A DNA stretch of 64,000 nucleotides, taken from positions 310,001-374,000 of the forward strand of contig NZ_JACFTB010000003.1 in NCBI RefSeq assembly GCF_014281965.1, read 5' to 3'. The notes below the pieces were generated by a model that made no database searches, was not told where the DNA came from, and was given only the letters and a program-made list of their open reading frames with translations. The translations under genes and the position numbers were made by a program. Origin of the DNA: Rhodococcus sp. BP22 (GTDB taxonomy: Bacteria > Actinomycetota > Actinomycetes > Mycobacteriales > Mycobacteriaceae). Positions 1 to 9,037 of the stretch are shown here, piece by piece. The stretch's first letter is position 1, and each line of letters opens with the position of its first letter.

Positions 1-713
1 TCGCTGACGAGGTCGGCGCATTGCTGTGGGTCGATATGGCGCACTTCGCCGGACTCGTCGCAGCAGGGCTGCATCCCTCGCCCGTTCCCTACGCCGACGT
101 CGTTTCCTCGACCGTGCACAAAACACTCGGCGGACCCCGGTCCGGCCTGATCCTCGCGAAGAAGGAATGGGCTAAGAAGCTCAACTCCGCAGTGTTCCCC
201 GGCCAGCAGGGCGGCCCACTCATGCATGCGATTGCCGCCAAGGCCGTCGCTTTCAAGATCGCTGCGACGCCGGAGTTCAAGGAGCGCCAGGAGCGCACCC
301 TCCTCGGAGCTTCGCTCCTCGCGGATCGCCTGAACGGCAAAGACATCGCGGACAAGGGAATCTCGGTTCTCACCGGCGGCACCGACGTGCACCTCGCGCT
401 GGTGGACCTGCGTAACAGCCAGCTCGACGGCCAGCAGGCCGAGGACCTCCTTCACGAGGTCGGCATCACCGTCAACCGCAACGCCGTACCGTTCGATCCG
501 CGCCCGCCGATGGTCACCTCCGGCCTGCGCATCGGCACCTCGGCCCTCGCGACGCGTGGCTTCGGCGAAGCAGAGTTCACCGAGGTAGCCGACATCATCG
601 GCACCGCCCTCGCCACCGGCGAAGCCAGTGACTCGTTGAAAGAGCGCGTCGTCAAGGTCGCACAGAGCAAGCCGCTCTACGACGGCCTCGAAGACTGGGG
701 CCTGATCGGCTGA
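1..713 (+). CDS. glyA: Serine hydroxymethyltransferase, C-terminal part
   Basis: This is the 3' part of a PLP-dependent cytosolic enzyme that interconverts serine and glycine and supplies methylene-tetrahydrofolate. The 5' end lies outside the window; the first complete codon in frame is at position 3. The conserved Asp and His of V-D-M-A-H-F-A-G are encoded near 33-50. The PLP-binding lysine lies in [11 protein letters not shown], with its codon at 120-122. The remaining C-terminal domain runs uninterrupted to TGA. A long hairpin 54 bases downstream probably ends its transcript. In mycobacteria glyA also sits close to a DesA2-type gene and phoH2, as here. Confidence 0.97.
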   Translation, partial: ADEVGALLWVDMAHFAGLVAAGLHPSPVPYADVVSSTVHKTLGGPRSGLILAKKEWAKKLNSAVFPGQQGGPLMHAIAAKAVAFKIAATPEFKERQERTLLGASLLADRLNGKDIADKGISVLTGGTDVHLALVDLRNSQLDGQQAEDLLHEVGITVNRNAVPFDPRPPMVTSGLRIGTSALATRGFGEAEFTEVADIIGTALATGEASDSLKERVVKVAQSKPLYDGLEDWGLIG

Positions 714-766
714 TTGCCACCCTCTTCGCTCGGGGTCGGCTGGTCTGATCCGATCGCCTTTTGCTC

Positions 767-817
767 GCTTGAATGGTTCATTCATACGATTGATTCGTAT
801 GAATGAACCATTCAAGC
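767..817. terminator. Long perfect hairpin downstream of glyA (copy 1 of a pair)
   Basis: The arms 767-789 and 795-817 are perfectly complementary over 23 bases, with a 5-base loop. The arm reads GCTTGAATGGTTCATTCATACGA split as GCTTGAATGG and TTCATTCATACGA. No T-tract follows, but the stem is very stable and lies just after glyA. A second copy at 5500-5544 shares the outer and inner sequence and differs by substitutions matched in both arms. A role in transcription termination or 3'-end protection is inferred. Confidence 0.7.
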
Positions 818-989
818 TGGGGGATGGGGAACTCCCAGACACGGTGCGACGGGTTAACGCGTTGTTCACCGACACGCCCCCTGCTCTCCGCGCCAATCCT
901 CGGAATCGGCGGTACCGTCGGCAATAACAGACAGCGGGGAAGCTGACTGTGCGGGAGGTTCTGATACGTGACTGAGCTAGTGAGTGCGA

Positions 990-1025
990 GAGGGCCGGCA
1001 CCCGGCCCTCGTGTCAGCTGACACG
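990..1025 (+). promoter_or_regulatory. Structured leader of phoH2: hairpin plus 16-bp palindrome
   Basis: The 374-base gap 714-1087 holds the glyA hairpin and then this structured segment. A 9-bp GC-rich stem (990-998 with 1002-1010, GAGGGCCGG against CCGGCCCTC, 3-base loop) is followed directly by the 16-base perfect palindrome CGTGTCAGCTGACACG at 1010-1025. The phoH2 start is 62 bases further on. The palindrome could be an operator for a dimeric regulator and the stem an attenuator, but both roles are inferred. An open frame starting at GTG 984 runs through this segment into the phoH2 coding region in another frame. Confidence 0.45.
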
Positions 1026-1087
1026 TCAGGACCGACCGGCCGAGCGACAAACGTTCGCGTGGCGTCGCGCGAACATAGGAGCCCCAC

Positions 1088-2413
1088 GTGGCCACTTCAC
1101 GCTCCGTTTCCGCCCCTCTTCGGACATTCGTGCTGGACACCTCGGTTCTGCTGTCGGATCCTTGGGCTGTTGTTCGCTTCGCCGAGCACAATGTGGTGCT
1201 ACCGCTCGTGGTCATCAGCGAGCTGGAGGGTAAACGCCATCACCACGAGCTGGGATGGTTCGCACGGGAGTCGTTGCGCATGCTCGACGACCTTCGCGTC
1301 GAACACGGTCGGCTCGATCAACCTGTTCCGATCGGCACCCAGGGCGGCACACTGCAGGTCGAGCTCAATCACACCGACGCAGCCGTTCTGCCTGTCGGTT
1401 TTCGTACCGACTCCAACGATTCGCGGATCTTGGCGTGCGCACTCAACCTGGCGGCCGAGGGCAAAGAAGTAGTGCTCGTCAGCAAGGACATCCCGCTGCG
1501 AGTGAAAGCCGGTGCGGTGGGATTGCCCGCCGACGAGTATCACGCCCACGACGTCGTGCCTTCGGGTTGGACCGGCATGGCCGAACTGGAAGTGCAGCCG
1601 GCCGACATCGATCGGTTGTTCGCGGACGGTGTCATCGACCTGGACGATGCACGAGAAATGCCGTGTCACACAGGAGTTCGCTTGCTCGGGGGCCGTTCGA
1701 GTGCATTGGGACGCGTCACAGCGGACAAGCAGGTGCAGCTCGTGCGCGGCGAACGGGAAGCATTCGGTTTGCACGGACGCTCCGCCGAACAGCGGGTCGC
1801 GCTCGACTTGCTGCTCGACGAGAGCATCGGCATCGTCTCGCTCGGCGGCAAGGCCGGTACAGGAAAGTCTGCGCTGGCACTGACCGCAGGTCTGGAGGCC
1901 GTGCTCGAGCGTCGTACTCATCGGAAAGTTGTTGTCTTTCGCCCTCTGTACGCGGTCGGCGGTCAGGAGCTCGGGTACCTACCCGGCAGTGAGAGCGAAA
2001 AAATGGGCCCGTGGGGGCAGGCCGTGTTCGACACCTTGGAAGGGCTTGCAAGCCCAGAGGTGATGGAAGAGGTCATCGCGCGAGGAATGCTGGAAGTATT
2101 GCCGCTCACGCATATTCGTGGACGGTCGCTGCACGATTCCTTCGTCATCGTCGACGAGGCTCAATCACTCGAACGCAATGTTCTGCTCACGGTTCTGTCC
2201 AGGCTCGGTAGTGGCTCCCGCGTCGTTCTCACCCACGACGTGGCGCAGCGTGACAATCTCCGCGTAGGACGGCACGACGGCGTCGCCGCGGTGATCGAAA
2301 AGCTCAAGGGCCACCCGCTTTTCGCGCACATCACCCTCACCCGAAGCGAGCGTTCGCCGATCGCGGCACTGGTTACGGAGATGCTCGAGGAGTTCGGGCC
2401 CTCAGGGGCGTAG
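1088..2413 (+). CDS. phoH2: PIN domain-PhoH ATPase fusion (PhoH2)
   Basis: This 441-residue protein joins an N-terminal PIN nuclease domain to a C-terminal PhoH-type RecA-like ATPase. The PIN part begins with L-D-T-S-V-L-L (Asp17) and S-E-L-E-G-K, typical acidic metal ligands. The ATPase has a Walker A G-K-A-G-T-G-K-S near residue 253 and a Walker B-like I-V-D-E-A-Q near 355. Mycobacterial PhoH2 proteins are described as sequence-specific RNA helicases and RNases. The GTG start at 1088 is chosen because an in-frame TAG lies at 1076 and AGGAG (1077-1081) stands 6 bases upstream. The leader is unusually structured. A stem-loop follows the stop. Confidence 0.93.
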   Translation: MATSRSVSAPLRTFVLDTSVLLSDPWAVVRFAEHNVVLPLVVISELEGKRHHHELGWFARESLRMLDDLRVEHGRLDQPVPIGTQGGTLQVELNHTDAAVLPVGFRTDSNDSRILACALNLAAEGKEVVLVSKDIPLRVKAGAVGLPADEYHAHDVVPSGWTGMAELEVQPADIDRLFADGVIDLDDAREMPCHTGVRLLGGRSSALGRVTADKQVQLVRGEREAFGLHGRSAEQRVALDLLLDESIGIVSLGGKAGTGKSALALTAGLEAVLERRTHRKVVVFRPLYAVGGQELGYLPGSESEKMGPWGQAVFDTLEGLASPEVMEEVIARGMLEVLPLTHIRGRSLHDSFVIVDEAQSLERNVLLTVLSRLGSGSRVVLTHDVAQRDNLRVGRHDGVAAVIEKLKGHPLFAHITLTRSERSPIAALVTEMLEEFGPSGA

Positions 2414-2420
2414 ACGCATG

Positions 2421-2456
2421 GAGTGGAAATGCGTTCGGCGGGACGCATTTCCACTC
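2421..2456. terminator. Bidirectional stem-loop between phoH2 and the convergent hydrolase gene
   Basis: A perfect 14-bp stem (2421-2434, GAGTGGAAATGCGT, with 2443-2456) encloses an 8-base loop. It lies between the phoH2 stop at 2413 and the end of the minus-strand gene at 2455, so it can serve both transcripts. There is no clear T-tract. Its opening bases resemble those of the two long hairpins near glyA and fumarase. Confidence 0.65.
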
Positions 2457-2862
2457 ATGGGCGCAGCCGCCACAGCCCACGCACCAACGCTTTCGCGAAG
2501 TCGAGATTGTCGAAATAGTCCCGCCACACGAGGATCTTGCCGTCGCGCAGCTCGAAAGTGCCGCACACCCAGAACTCGACACGCAATCGGCGCCAGATCA
2601 GTACATCGGTTCGTTCGGTGAGCACCACGTTGCCGTCGGGAGCTGCGGCGATGTTGCGGATGGTGACGTCGAATCCGTAGTTCGGCTTCGCCATGACCGC
2701 CAGTGCTTTGCGGACTCGGGCTATGCCACGCACTTTCGGAAATCCCACGTTGTGCCAGACGATCCCGTCGTCGAGGAGTGCCGCCACGCGATCGACGTCG
2801 CGCTCCGCCAGCGCCGCCAGCATGTCCTCGACGGTCTTGGTCGACTGAAGTAGATCTGTCAC
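2455..2862 (-). CDS. Limonene-1,2-epoxide hydrolase-like (SnoaL-fold) protein
   Basis: This 135-residue protein has the SnoaL/NTF2-like cone fold of limonene-1,2-epoxide hydrolases. The catalytic positions known from the Rhodococcus erythropolis enzyme can be matched: Asn38 in W-H-N, Arg84 and Asp86 in R-T-D, and Asp115 in W-R-D-Y-F-D. The family Tyr that helps bind water is Trp36 here. It would open an epoxide with water without a covalent intermediate, but the substrate is unknown. Its ATG overlaps the stop of the upstream lipoprotein hydrolase gene by 4 bases (2859-2862), so the two are translationally coupled. Mycobacterial EphG is a plausible relative. Confidence 0.8.
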   Translation of the reverse strand: MTDLLQSTKTVEDMLAALAERDVDRVAALLDDGIVWHNVGFPKVRGIARVRKALAVMAKPNYGFDVTIRNIAAAPDGNVVLTERTDVLIWRRLRVEFWVCGTFELRDGKILVWRDYFDNLDFAKALVRGLWRLRP

Positions 2863-4490
2863 TTGGTGAATCTCCCCAATCCGTTCCCGTCGAAGTACTC
2901 GAGGGTGACGGTGTTGCCGTTGAACGTCGCCTGGGACACGGTGCCGTCGGGTGCGTTCTCGCTCCGCACATCGAAGGTGAAGGTATCACCGTCCCAGTGC
3001 TTCAGCTCGTACGAAGTGTCCTTGGGGCCGATGGCCAGAGTCAGGGTGCCGTTGTCGTCGGTGACCGTCGCAGGACCCCAGAACGAGTTCTGATACACCC
3101 CGGCATAGGCCGGGAGTGGTTGCGCGGGAGCAGGATCGGTGGGCGGTGTCTTGCCGACGAGTTCGCCCATCGGTTCGTCCATTCCCTCGAACGCATTTTT
3201 GTAGATCGTTCGCCAATCCTGTCGAACCTCGCCGAATTGCACGAGATCGGCGAACTCGGCCGATACCGTCTCGGCGATGCCGATAGGTGCAGCGTTGGTC
3301 AGTACGACGATGGAGACATCGAGCGAGGGGATAGTCACGAAATTCGTGCCTGCGCCGAGCTCGAATGCTCCCGAATGACTCACCTGTGTGCGGCCGGCCC
3401 CCGAGTTCGAGACGTTGAAACCGTATCCGTAGTAGCCGGCCCGCGTGTCCGGAGTGCCGGACGGGGACGAGATGATCTCAGCCGTCACTGCGGGCAGCAG
3501 GGCATCGGGTTCGACGACCTGCTTGCCGTCGAACGTGCCGTCGGCGGCGAGCATCGTCATCCACTTCGCCATGTCGTTCGCCGAGGAGCTCACCCCACCT
3601 GCAGGCGATTGTGCGTCCGGTTCTCGCTGAAACTTGGCCTCGTACGCGCCGTCGACGAGCACGTGTGGGACCGCGCGGTCGGTGCGAGCCATATAGTCCG
3701 CGAATCGCGAACTGGTCGACGCCATCCAGAGGGGGCCGTAGATCGCGTCCTGGCTGAGGGTCTCCCAATCCTTGCCCGACGCCTGCGCTACCGCCTCGGC
3801 CCCAGCGGTGACGCCGAAGTTGGTGTAGTTGTACGTCGAGCGGAACGGATCCAGGGGGATGTCCTTCAGTCTTGCGAGTACTTGGCGGCGGTCGTAGCCG
3901 ATTTCCTCGAGGTTGTCGCCTGCGTGATCGGGCAACCCGCTGCGATGGGCGTAGAAGTCGCCGACCGTGACGTTCTGGGTCACGTACGGATCCGCGAGCG
4001 CGAACCACGGCAGCTCCGAGACCACAGGAGTTGTCCAATCGACCACTCCGCCACCGACCTGCGAAGCGACTACCGTCGAGCCGACAGATTTGGACAACGA
4101 TGCCAGTTGAAATACCGTATCGCCGTCGACCGCATCGTCCTTACCGACCTCGCGCACCCCGAATCCCTTGGAGTACACGACTTCTCCCTTGTGTACGACG
4201 GCGATAGCCATCCCAGGGATTTTCGAGGACTCCATCAGTTCGGCGGCAATGCCGTCCAGTTTGCCTACCGCGTCGTCGATCTGGCCGTCGGGAACGTCGA
4301 CGCCGGGCACCTGGCCGGGCGAGAGCCCGGAGTCCCCCTCCGACGACGCTTCTGCGGTGGCGGTGGCGGTGGCGGTGGCCGTGGCGGTCGCCGTTTCGGT
4401 GTCACCGGAGGAATCGGAGGAGCACCCGACGAGGGCCGTCATCGAGGTGGCGAGAGCGAGGGCCAGATACATCTTCTTCGAGCGCATCAC
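2859..4490 (-). CDS. Lipoprotein serine hydrolase, class C beta-lactamase fold
   Basis: This 543-residue exported lipoprotein has a signal peptide ending in the lipobox L-V-G-C (Cys23) and an Ala/Thr dipeptide-repeat linker at about residues 31-46. The serine-hydrolase domain follows. The catalytic S-x-x-K is S-L-S-K at about 131-134, the Y-x-N is Y-T-N near 223, and an H-S-G takes the place of the K-T-G. A C-terminal beta-rich extension follows the catalytic domain. Family members include D-alanyl-D-amino-acid hydrolases, esterases and beta-lactamase-like proteins, so the substrate cannot be assigned. It is first in a two-gene operon with the epoxide-hydrolase-like gene. Confidence 0.85.
   Translation of the reverse strand: MMRSKKMYLALALATSMTALVGCSSDSSGDTETATATATATATATAEASSEGDSGLSPGQVPGVDVPDGQIDDAVGKLDGIAAELMESSKIPGMAIAVVHKGEVVYSKGFGVREVGKDDAVDGDTVFQLASLSKSVGSTVVASQVGGGVVDWTTPVVSELPWFALADPYVTQNVTVGDFYAHRSGLPDHAGDNLEEIGYDRRQVLARLKDIPLDPFRSTYNYTNFGVTAGAEAVAQASGKDWETLSQDAIYGPLWMASTSSRFADYMARTDRAVPHVLVDGAYEAKFQREPDAQSPAGGVSSSANDMAKWMTMLAADGTFDGKQVVEPDALLPAVTAEIISSPSGTPDTRAGYYGYGFNVSNSGAGRTQVSHSGAFELGAGTNFVTIPSLDVSIVVLTNAAPIGIAETVSAEFADLVQFGEVRQDWRTIYKNAFEGMDEPMGELVGKTPPTDPAPAQPLPAYAGVYQNSFWGPATVTDDNGTLTLAIGPKDTSYELKHWDGDTFTFDVRSENAPDGTVSQATFNGNTVTLEYFDGNGLGRFTK
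4354..4395. repeat. Hexanucleotide tandem repeat coding an Ala-Thr linker
   Basis: Seven GCGGTG-type units run in tandem, the first four identical and the last three slightly changed. On the minus strand they encode alternating Thr and Ala just after the lipidated cysteine of the serine hydrolase. Because the unit is six bases, copy-number change would alter linker length without shifting frame. Confidence 0.85.
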
Positions 4491-4616
4491 AGGAGTCCTC
4501 TCCAGGAGCGAATGGATTACGAAGAGCGTAGACCCTGCTCGCGTGGGATTTGGGAGAATTCACAGAGGTCAGGGGCGCGAAGCTTGACGTTCGGGGAGAG
4601 GCGCTACGGTATTCGG

Positions 4617-5474
4617 ATGCCTACGAACTTCACTGACGGTGACCTGTTGCTCCGATTGGAGCCCGCCGTGGAAGAGAATCTGCGCCGACACATCGAAGAA
4701 GCTGAGGATTGGCACCCCCACGATTTCGCGCCGTGGGACGACGGCAAGAACTTCGCGTTCCTCGGTGGCGAGGACTGGTCGGCCGAACAATCCCACCTCA
4801 GCGAGGTCGAGATCCTGTCGGCTACGGTCAGCGTCCTCGTTGCTGACAATCTGCCCGCCTACCACCGTGAACTGGCCCGTGCACTGACCGGCCAGGGCGC
4901 ATGGTGGAAGTGGACCGGCCGGTGGACGTCGGAAGAGAATCGTCAGTCGATAGCGCTGCGCGACTTCTTGGTCTTGACGCGCGCGGTCGATCCGGTCGCT
5001 CTCGAGCGTGTTCGGATGGAAGAGATGACGAAGGGCTACGACGCGCCCAGCCTGCACGTTCTTGATATCCTCGCGCATTTCGCCGTGGACGAGTCCGCCG
5101 CTGTGCTGCGAAACAACAATACGATCGCGCTCGGTGGCGACCCTGTCCTGGCCAAGATTTTGTCGAAGATCGCCCAGGACGATGCCCTCCAGTCGAAGTT
5201 CTACGCGAACATCGTCACCGAAGCGCTCGGCGTTGTTCCGGATCAGACAGTGCGCGCTATTGCCGACCGCATCAATGGGTATTCGATCCCCGTGGTGGAT
5301 CTGCCGGGTAAGGGCAACAGCACCGAATTGCTCGCCGACGCCGGTATCTACACGGTGGAGCAGCAGAGCGAGAAGGTGTTCAAGCCATTGCTGGCGGAGT
5401 GGAACATCTTCGGCCGCGACGACCTCGGCGACGAGGGCAACAAGGCGCGCGACGAGCTGAGCGCGTTCGCCTGA
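4617..5474 (+). CDS. DesA2-like acyl-ACP desaturase relative with altered diiron ligands
   Basis: This 285-residue protein aligns along its length with mycobacterial DesA2, a soluble ferritin-like acyl-ACP desaturase; F-A-F-L-G-G-x-D-W near residue 47 is a clear match. The usual iron-binding E-x-x-H pairs are changed. The first reads E107-N-R-Q110 (Gln codon 4944-4946) and the second D189-A-L-Q192 (Gln codon 5190-5192), so both histidines are Gln and one Glu is Asp. Glu159 appears to remain. Desaturase activity is therefore doubtful; a regulatory or carrier-binding role is possible. ATG 4617 is the first start that fits the family N-terminus. The frame is open far upstream, but that part is antisense to the hydrolase genes. 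Confidence 0.85.
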   Translation: MPTNFTDGDLLLRLEPAVEENLRRHIEEAEDWHPHDFAPWDDGKNFAFLGGEDWSAEQSHLSEVEILSATVSVLVADNLPAYHRELARALTGQGAWWKWTGRWTSEENRQSIALRDFLVLTRAVDPVALERVRMEEMTKGYDAPSLHVLDILAHFAVDESAAVLRNNNTIALGGDPVLAKILSKIAQDDALQSKFYANIVTEALGVVPDQTVRAIADRINGYSIPVVDLPGKGNSTELLADAGIYTVEQQSEKVFKPLLAEWNIFGRDDLGDEGNKARDELSAFA

Positions 5475-5499
5475 GCTGGCTTTACCACCCCTGAAAGCG

Positions 5500-5544
5500 T
5501 GAATGGCTCGTTCATACGAAGCAATCGTATGAACGAGCCATTCA
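5500..5544. terminator. Long hairpin between convergent desA2-like gene and fumarase (copy 2)
   Basis: The arms 5500-5519 and 5525-5544 pair perfectly over 20 bases around a 5-base loop. Three further outer bases pair apart from one mismatch. Relative to the copy at 767-817, the arm has GGCTCG where the first has GGTTCA, and the opposite arm carries the matching changes. It lies between two genes that end toward each other (5474 and 5592), which suits a bidirectional terminator. Confidence 0.72.
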
Positions 5545-5591
5545 AGCTAAGGCAGGGCGGCTACCGCCGATGCCGGCAACTAACGGTGAGG

Positions 5592-6995
5592 TCAGTCCTT
5601 GACCTTCGCCATGGCCAGCACGTCGAGCCGCTTGTCGAGTTCTTCCTCGCTGAGCTTGTCGCCGATTAGCCCACGGTCGATGACCGTCTGACGGATCGTC
5701 TTCTTCTCCTTGAGCGCCTGCTTGGCGACGGCCGCGGCCTCCTCGTAACCGATGGCGGAGTTCAGCGGCGTCACGATGGACGGCGAGGACTCGGCGAGGG
5801 TCTTGAGGTGCTCGACGTTGGCGGTCAGCCCGCTGATGCACTTGTCGGCGAACAGTACCGAGACATTGGCGAGCAAGGTGAAGGACTCGAGCACGTTGCG
5901 TGCCATCACCGGGATGTAGACGTTGAGCTCGAAAGCACCCGAGGCGCCACCGAACGCGACGGCTGCATCGTTGCCGACGACCTGCACGGCGACCTGTGTA
6001 ACCGCTTCGGGCAGAACAGGATTGACCTTGCCTGGCATGATCGAGCTACCCGGCTGCAGGTCGGGAAGTGACAGCTCGCCAAGTCCGGTGAGTGGTCCCG
6101 AACCCATCCAACGAATGTCGTTGGCGATCTTGGTCAGTGACACCGCGATGGTGCGCAGTGCGCCGGATGCCTCGACGAGTCCGTCCCGAGCTGCCTGCGC
6201 CTCGAAGGCGTTCTTGGCTGCGGTCAGGGCTTCGATTCCGGTCGACTCGACCAGTGCTGCAACAACTTTCGGTCCGAAACCGTCGGGAGCGTTGAGGCCG
6301 GTGCCCACCGCAGTGCCGCCGATCGGGAGTTCACCCAAACGTGGCAGGGTCGCCTCGATGCGCTCGATACCGGCTTCGATCTGACGGGCGTACCCGCCGA
6401 ATTCCTGGCCGAGAGTGACCGGAACAGCATCCATGAGGTGCGTGCGTCCGGACTTGACCACTGTCTTCCACTCGACGGCCTTCGCGGCCAGCGCGGAATG
6501 CAGGTGCTTCAGTGCAGGCACGAGCGAAGTGATCGCAGCCTCGGTCGCGGCGACGTGGGTAGCCGTCGGGAAAGTGTCGTTCGACGACTGCGACATGTTG
6601 ACGTGGTCGTTGGGGTGAACCTCCACGCCCTTAGCCTTGGCGATCGACGCGATGACCTCGTTGGCGTTCATGTTGGAGCTGGTTCCCGAACCGGTCTGGA
6701 AGACGTCGATGGGGAACTGGTCGTCGTGCAGACCTTCGGCGATTTCGTTCGCAGCTGCGATGATCGCGTCGGCAAGCGTGCTGTCGAGCAGTCCGAGGTC
6801 CCTGTTGACCTGCGCGCAGGCTGCCTTGAGCAGACCCATCGCGCGGATCTGAGTGCGCTCGAGCGGACGACCGGAGATGGGGAAGTTCTCGACTGCTCGT
6901 TGCGTCTGGGCGCGCCAGAGTGCATCGATCGGTACGCGAACCTCTCCCATGGTGTCGTGCTCGATCCGGAATTGCTGTTCGTCTGTCTGCGTCAT
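5592..6995 (-). CDS. fumC: Class II fumarate hydratase
   Basis: This 467-residue protein is an iron-independent class II fumarase, which hydrates fumarate to L-malate in the TCA cycle as a cytosolic homotetramer. The family signature [11 protein letters not shown] is present, as are the [12 protein letters not shown] block near residue 103 and the [10 protein letters not shown] block near 190. Length is standard. It is followed on the other side by glpX, 64 bases upstream in the same orientation, the order also seen in mycobacteria (fum, glpX). The long hairpin at 5500-5544 is a likely terminator. Confidence 0.97.
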   Translation of the reverse strand: MTQTDEQQFRIEHDTMGEVRVPIDALWRAQTQRAVENFPISGRPLERTQIRAMGLLKAACAQVNRDLGLLDSTLADAIIAAANEIAEGLHDDQFPIDVFQTGSGTSSNMNANEVIASIAKAKGVEVHPNDHVNMSQSSNDTFPTATHVAATEAAITSLVPALKHLHSALAAKAVEWKTVVKSGRTHLMDAVPVTLGQEFGGYARQIEAGIERIEATLPRLGELPIGGTAVGTGLNAPDGFGPKVVAALVESTGIEALTAAKNAFEAQAARDGLVEASGALRTIAVSLTKIANDIRWMGSGPLTGLGELSLPDLQPGSSIMPGKVNPVLPEAVTQVAVQVVGNDAAVAFGGASGAFELNVYIPVMARNVLESFTLLANVSVLFADKCISGLTANVEHLKTLAESSPSIVTPLNSAIGYEEAAAVAKQALKEKKTIRQTVIDRGLIGDKLSEEELDKRLDVLAMAKVKD

Positions 6996-7059
6996 GAGCC
7001 TTACTTTGCCAGTTAGGTATAGGTAATTGTCGTGCTGGGTCAGCGCACTCGCCGAACGG

Positions 7060-8100
7060 TCAGAAAGAAGGAGCCTGACCGCTCGTGTCGCCGTCGAAAT
7101 CGACCGAAGAGTACTCGCGCAGCTTCTCGAGGCGGTGGTACGCGTCGATCATTCGAACGGTGCCGGACTTGGAGCGCATCACGATGGACTGAGTGTGCGC
7201 GCCGCCGCCCGCGTAGCGCACGCCGCGCAGCAGGTCACCGTCGGTGACGCCGGTAGCGGTGAAGAATACATTTTCACCCGACACCAAGTCGATGGTGTTG
7301 AGAACTCGATCGAGGTCGTGACCGGCGTCGATCGCTTTCTGCTTCTCTTCGTCATCCATGGGGGCGAGGCGGCCCTGCAGGGCGCCGTCCATGCAACGCA
7401 TCGCAGCGGCCGCGATGATGCCCTCGGGGGTGCCGCCGATGCCGATCAGAAGATCCGTACCGGAATCGGGACGTGCGGCCGCGATTGCGCCTGCCACGTC
7501 ACCGTCGGAGATGAGCCGAATACGTGATCCGGCGTCGCGAACGGCCTGAATCAGTTCTGCGTGACGAGGGCGGTCCAGGATGCACACGGTGACATCGGAT
7601 GCGGATCCCTTCTTGATCTTGGCAATCCGAGCGATGTTCTCGGCTACCGGCGCGGTGATGTCGATGACATCGGCGTAGTCGGGTCCGACGGCGATCTTCT
7701 CCATGTAAAACACCGCAGAGGGGTCGAACATGGCGCCGCGTTCAGCGACGGCCAGTACGGAGATCGCGTTCGGCATGCCCTTGGCCATCAGCGTGGTTCC
7801 GTCGACCGGGTCGACGGCGAAGTCGACCTCTGGTCCGTTGCCGTTGCCGACCTGCTCGCCGTTGTAGAGCATCGGCGCTTCGTCCTTCTCGCCTTCGCCG
7901 ATCACGACGACGCCGCGCATGGAGACCGAGCTGACCAGCTGACGCATGGCGTCCACCGCTGCTCCGTCGCCGCCTTCCTTGTCACCACGTCCCACCCAGC
8001 GGCCCGAGGCGAGTGCGCCGGCCTCTGTGACTCGTACGAGTTCTAGGGCGAGATTGCGATCCGGCGCCATTGCGCGCGTGGACTCGGTGCTGGTCGTCAT
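7060..8100 (-). CDS. glpX: Class II fructose-1,6-bisphosphatase
   Basis: This 346-residue GlpX-type enzyme removes the 1-phosphate from fructose-1,6-bisphosphate in gluconeogenesis. The metal- and substrate-binding motif V-D-P-V-D-G-T-T is at about residues 97-104, and the [12 protein letters not shown] motif is near 41. Class II is the main fructose bisphosphatase of mycobacteria and relatives. It is transcribed toward fumC and is divergent from the DUF4245 gene; the 122-base gap 8101-8222 should hold both promoters. A good ATG start agrees with the family N-terminus. Confidence 0.95.
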   Translation of the reverse strand: MTTSTESTRAMAPDRNLALELVRVTEAGALASGRWVGRGDKEGGDGAAVDAMRQLVSSVSMRGVVVIGEGEKDEAPMLYNGEQVGNGNGPEVDFAVDPVDGTTLMAKGMPNAISVLAVAERGAMFDPSAVFYMEKIAVGPDYADVIDITAPVAENIARIAKIKKGSASDVTVCILDRPRHAELIQAVRDAGSRIRLISDGDVAGAIAAARPDSGTDLLIGIGGTPEGIIAAAAMRCMDGALQGRLAPMDDEEKQKAIDAGHDLDRVLNTIDLVSGENVFFTATGVTDGDLLRGVRYAGGGAHTQSIVMRSKSGTVRMIDAYHRLEKLREYSSVDFDGDTSGQAPSF

Positions 8101-8222
8101 CGGTTTGTAGCCTCCTGGTAGGTGGGGGTCTTACCCAGCGCGATTGTCTCATTCAGTGCCGTTGTCCGCAGCGGAGGGCATCCGCCGACCCGGCATCGAC
8201 CTCCAGCGGGGATACTGGAGCA

Positions 8223-8792
8223 GTGGCGAACAGTAAACCCCGGATCCTGAACAACAACCGTGACATGGTCTGGTCACTCATTCCGCTCGTGATCGCCTGT
8301 TTGTTGATTGCCGGAATCGCCAGTCAGTGCACGTTGAGCCCAGGCGGACCGACGCAGGGACCGATCCCGAACTTCGACGTCGCCGCGGCAATGCAGTACG
8401 ACGCGTCCGAGCTCGACTTCCCGATCCGCAACCCCAAGGTTCCCGACGACTGGACGCCGAACTCGGGAAGCCGCGGATCCATCGCAGGCGATCAGGGTGG
8501 AGACACCAGCACCGTCGGATACATCTCCGATGCCGGGCGCTACAACCGGCTCACGCAATCGAACGCAAGTGAAGACGTGCTCGTGCCGTTCGCGGTCGGT
8601 GAGCCTCGATTCGCCTCGGGAACTCAGTCGATCGACGGCAAGGAGTGGGTCGTCTACACGCAACAGAGCGAAGAGCCGGTGTGGGTGACCGACCTGGGTG
8701 ACGTGCGCCTGCTCATCACCGGTAGCGGATCGTCCGAGGAATTCACCACGCTCGCCGCTGCGACTACCCAAGCGACGCCCCTGACGCCCTGA
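8223..8792 (+). CDS. DUF4245 membrane-anchored protein
   Basis: This 189-residue protein has one hydrophobic segment at about residues 15-34, after a short basic N-terminus, and a periplasm-side domain of the DUF4245 family. It corresponds to Rv1100 by position (next to glpX and xseB). Function is unknown. The start is uncertain: the frame is open further upstream, but GTG 8223 gives a membrane anchor at the expected distance and a GGAG at 8217-8220, although that is only two bases away. The gene ends 20 bases before the convergent xseB. Confidence 0.8.
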   Translation: MANSKPRILNNNRDMVWSLIPLVIACLLIAGIASQCTLSPGGPTQGPIPNFDVAAAMQYDASELDFPIRNPKVPDDWTPNSGSRGSIAGDQGGDTSTVGYISDAGRYNRLTQSNASEDVLVPFAVGEPRFASGTQSIDGKEWVVYTQQSEEPVWVTDLGDVRLLITGSGSSEEFTTLAAATTQATPLTP

Positions 8793-8811
8793 ACGTAAGC
8801 CTCGTCGAGCG

Positions 8812-9027
8812 TCAGTCCTGGTCCTTCACGTGCGCGAGGGCATTCTCGACGCGCTTGCGTGCACCAGCGAGGTGCTCTTCGCAGCGGGTCGCGAGCAATT
8901 CGCCTCGTTCCCACAAGGCGAGCGATGCGTCGAGATCGAGGCCACCCTGTTCGAGAACCTTCACCACGTCGACCAGTTCGTCACGGGCAGCCTCGTAGCC
9001 CATTTCTTCGATCGGTGTTTCAGTCAA
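8812..9027 (-). CDS. xseB: Exodeoxyribonuclease VII small subunit
   Basis: This 71-residue acidic helical protein matches XseB, the small subunit that coats the XseA helical arms in exonuclease VII, a single-strand-specific bidirectional exonuclease. The conserved stretch [17 protein letters not shown] near residue 10 and [11 protein letters not shown] near 32 are typical. It lies 10 bases downstream of xseA in the same orientation, the standard operon order in actinobacteria. Confidence 0.93.
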   Translation of the reverse strand: MTETPIEEMGYEAARDELVDVVKVLEQGGLDLDASLALWERGELLATRCEEHLAGARKRVENALAHVKDQD

Positions 9028-9037
9028 GAGTTTTCTC

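Noticed and set aside
2703..4616. Long open frame extending upstream of the DesA2-like gene
   Set aside because: This part is antisense to the hydrolase and serine-hydrolase genes and has no resemblance to the desaturase family; the true start is ATG 4617.
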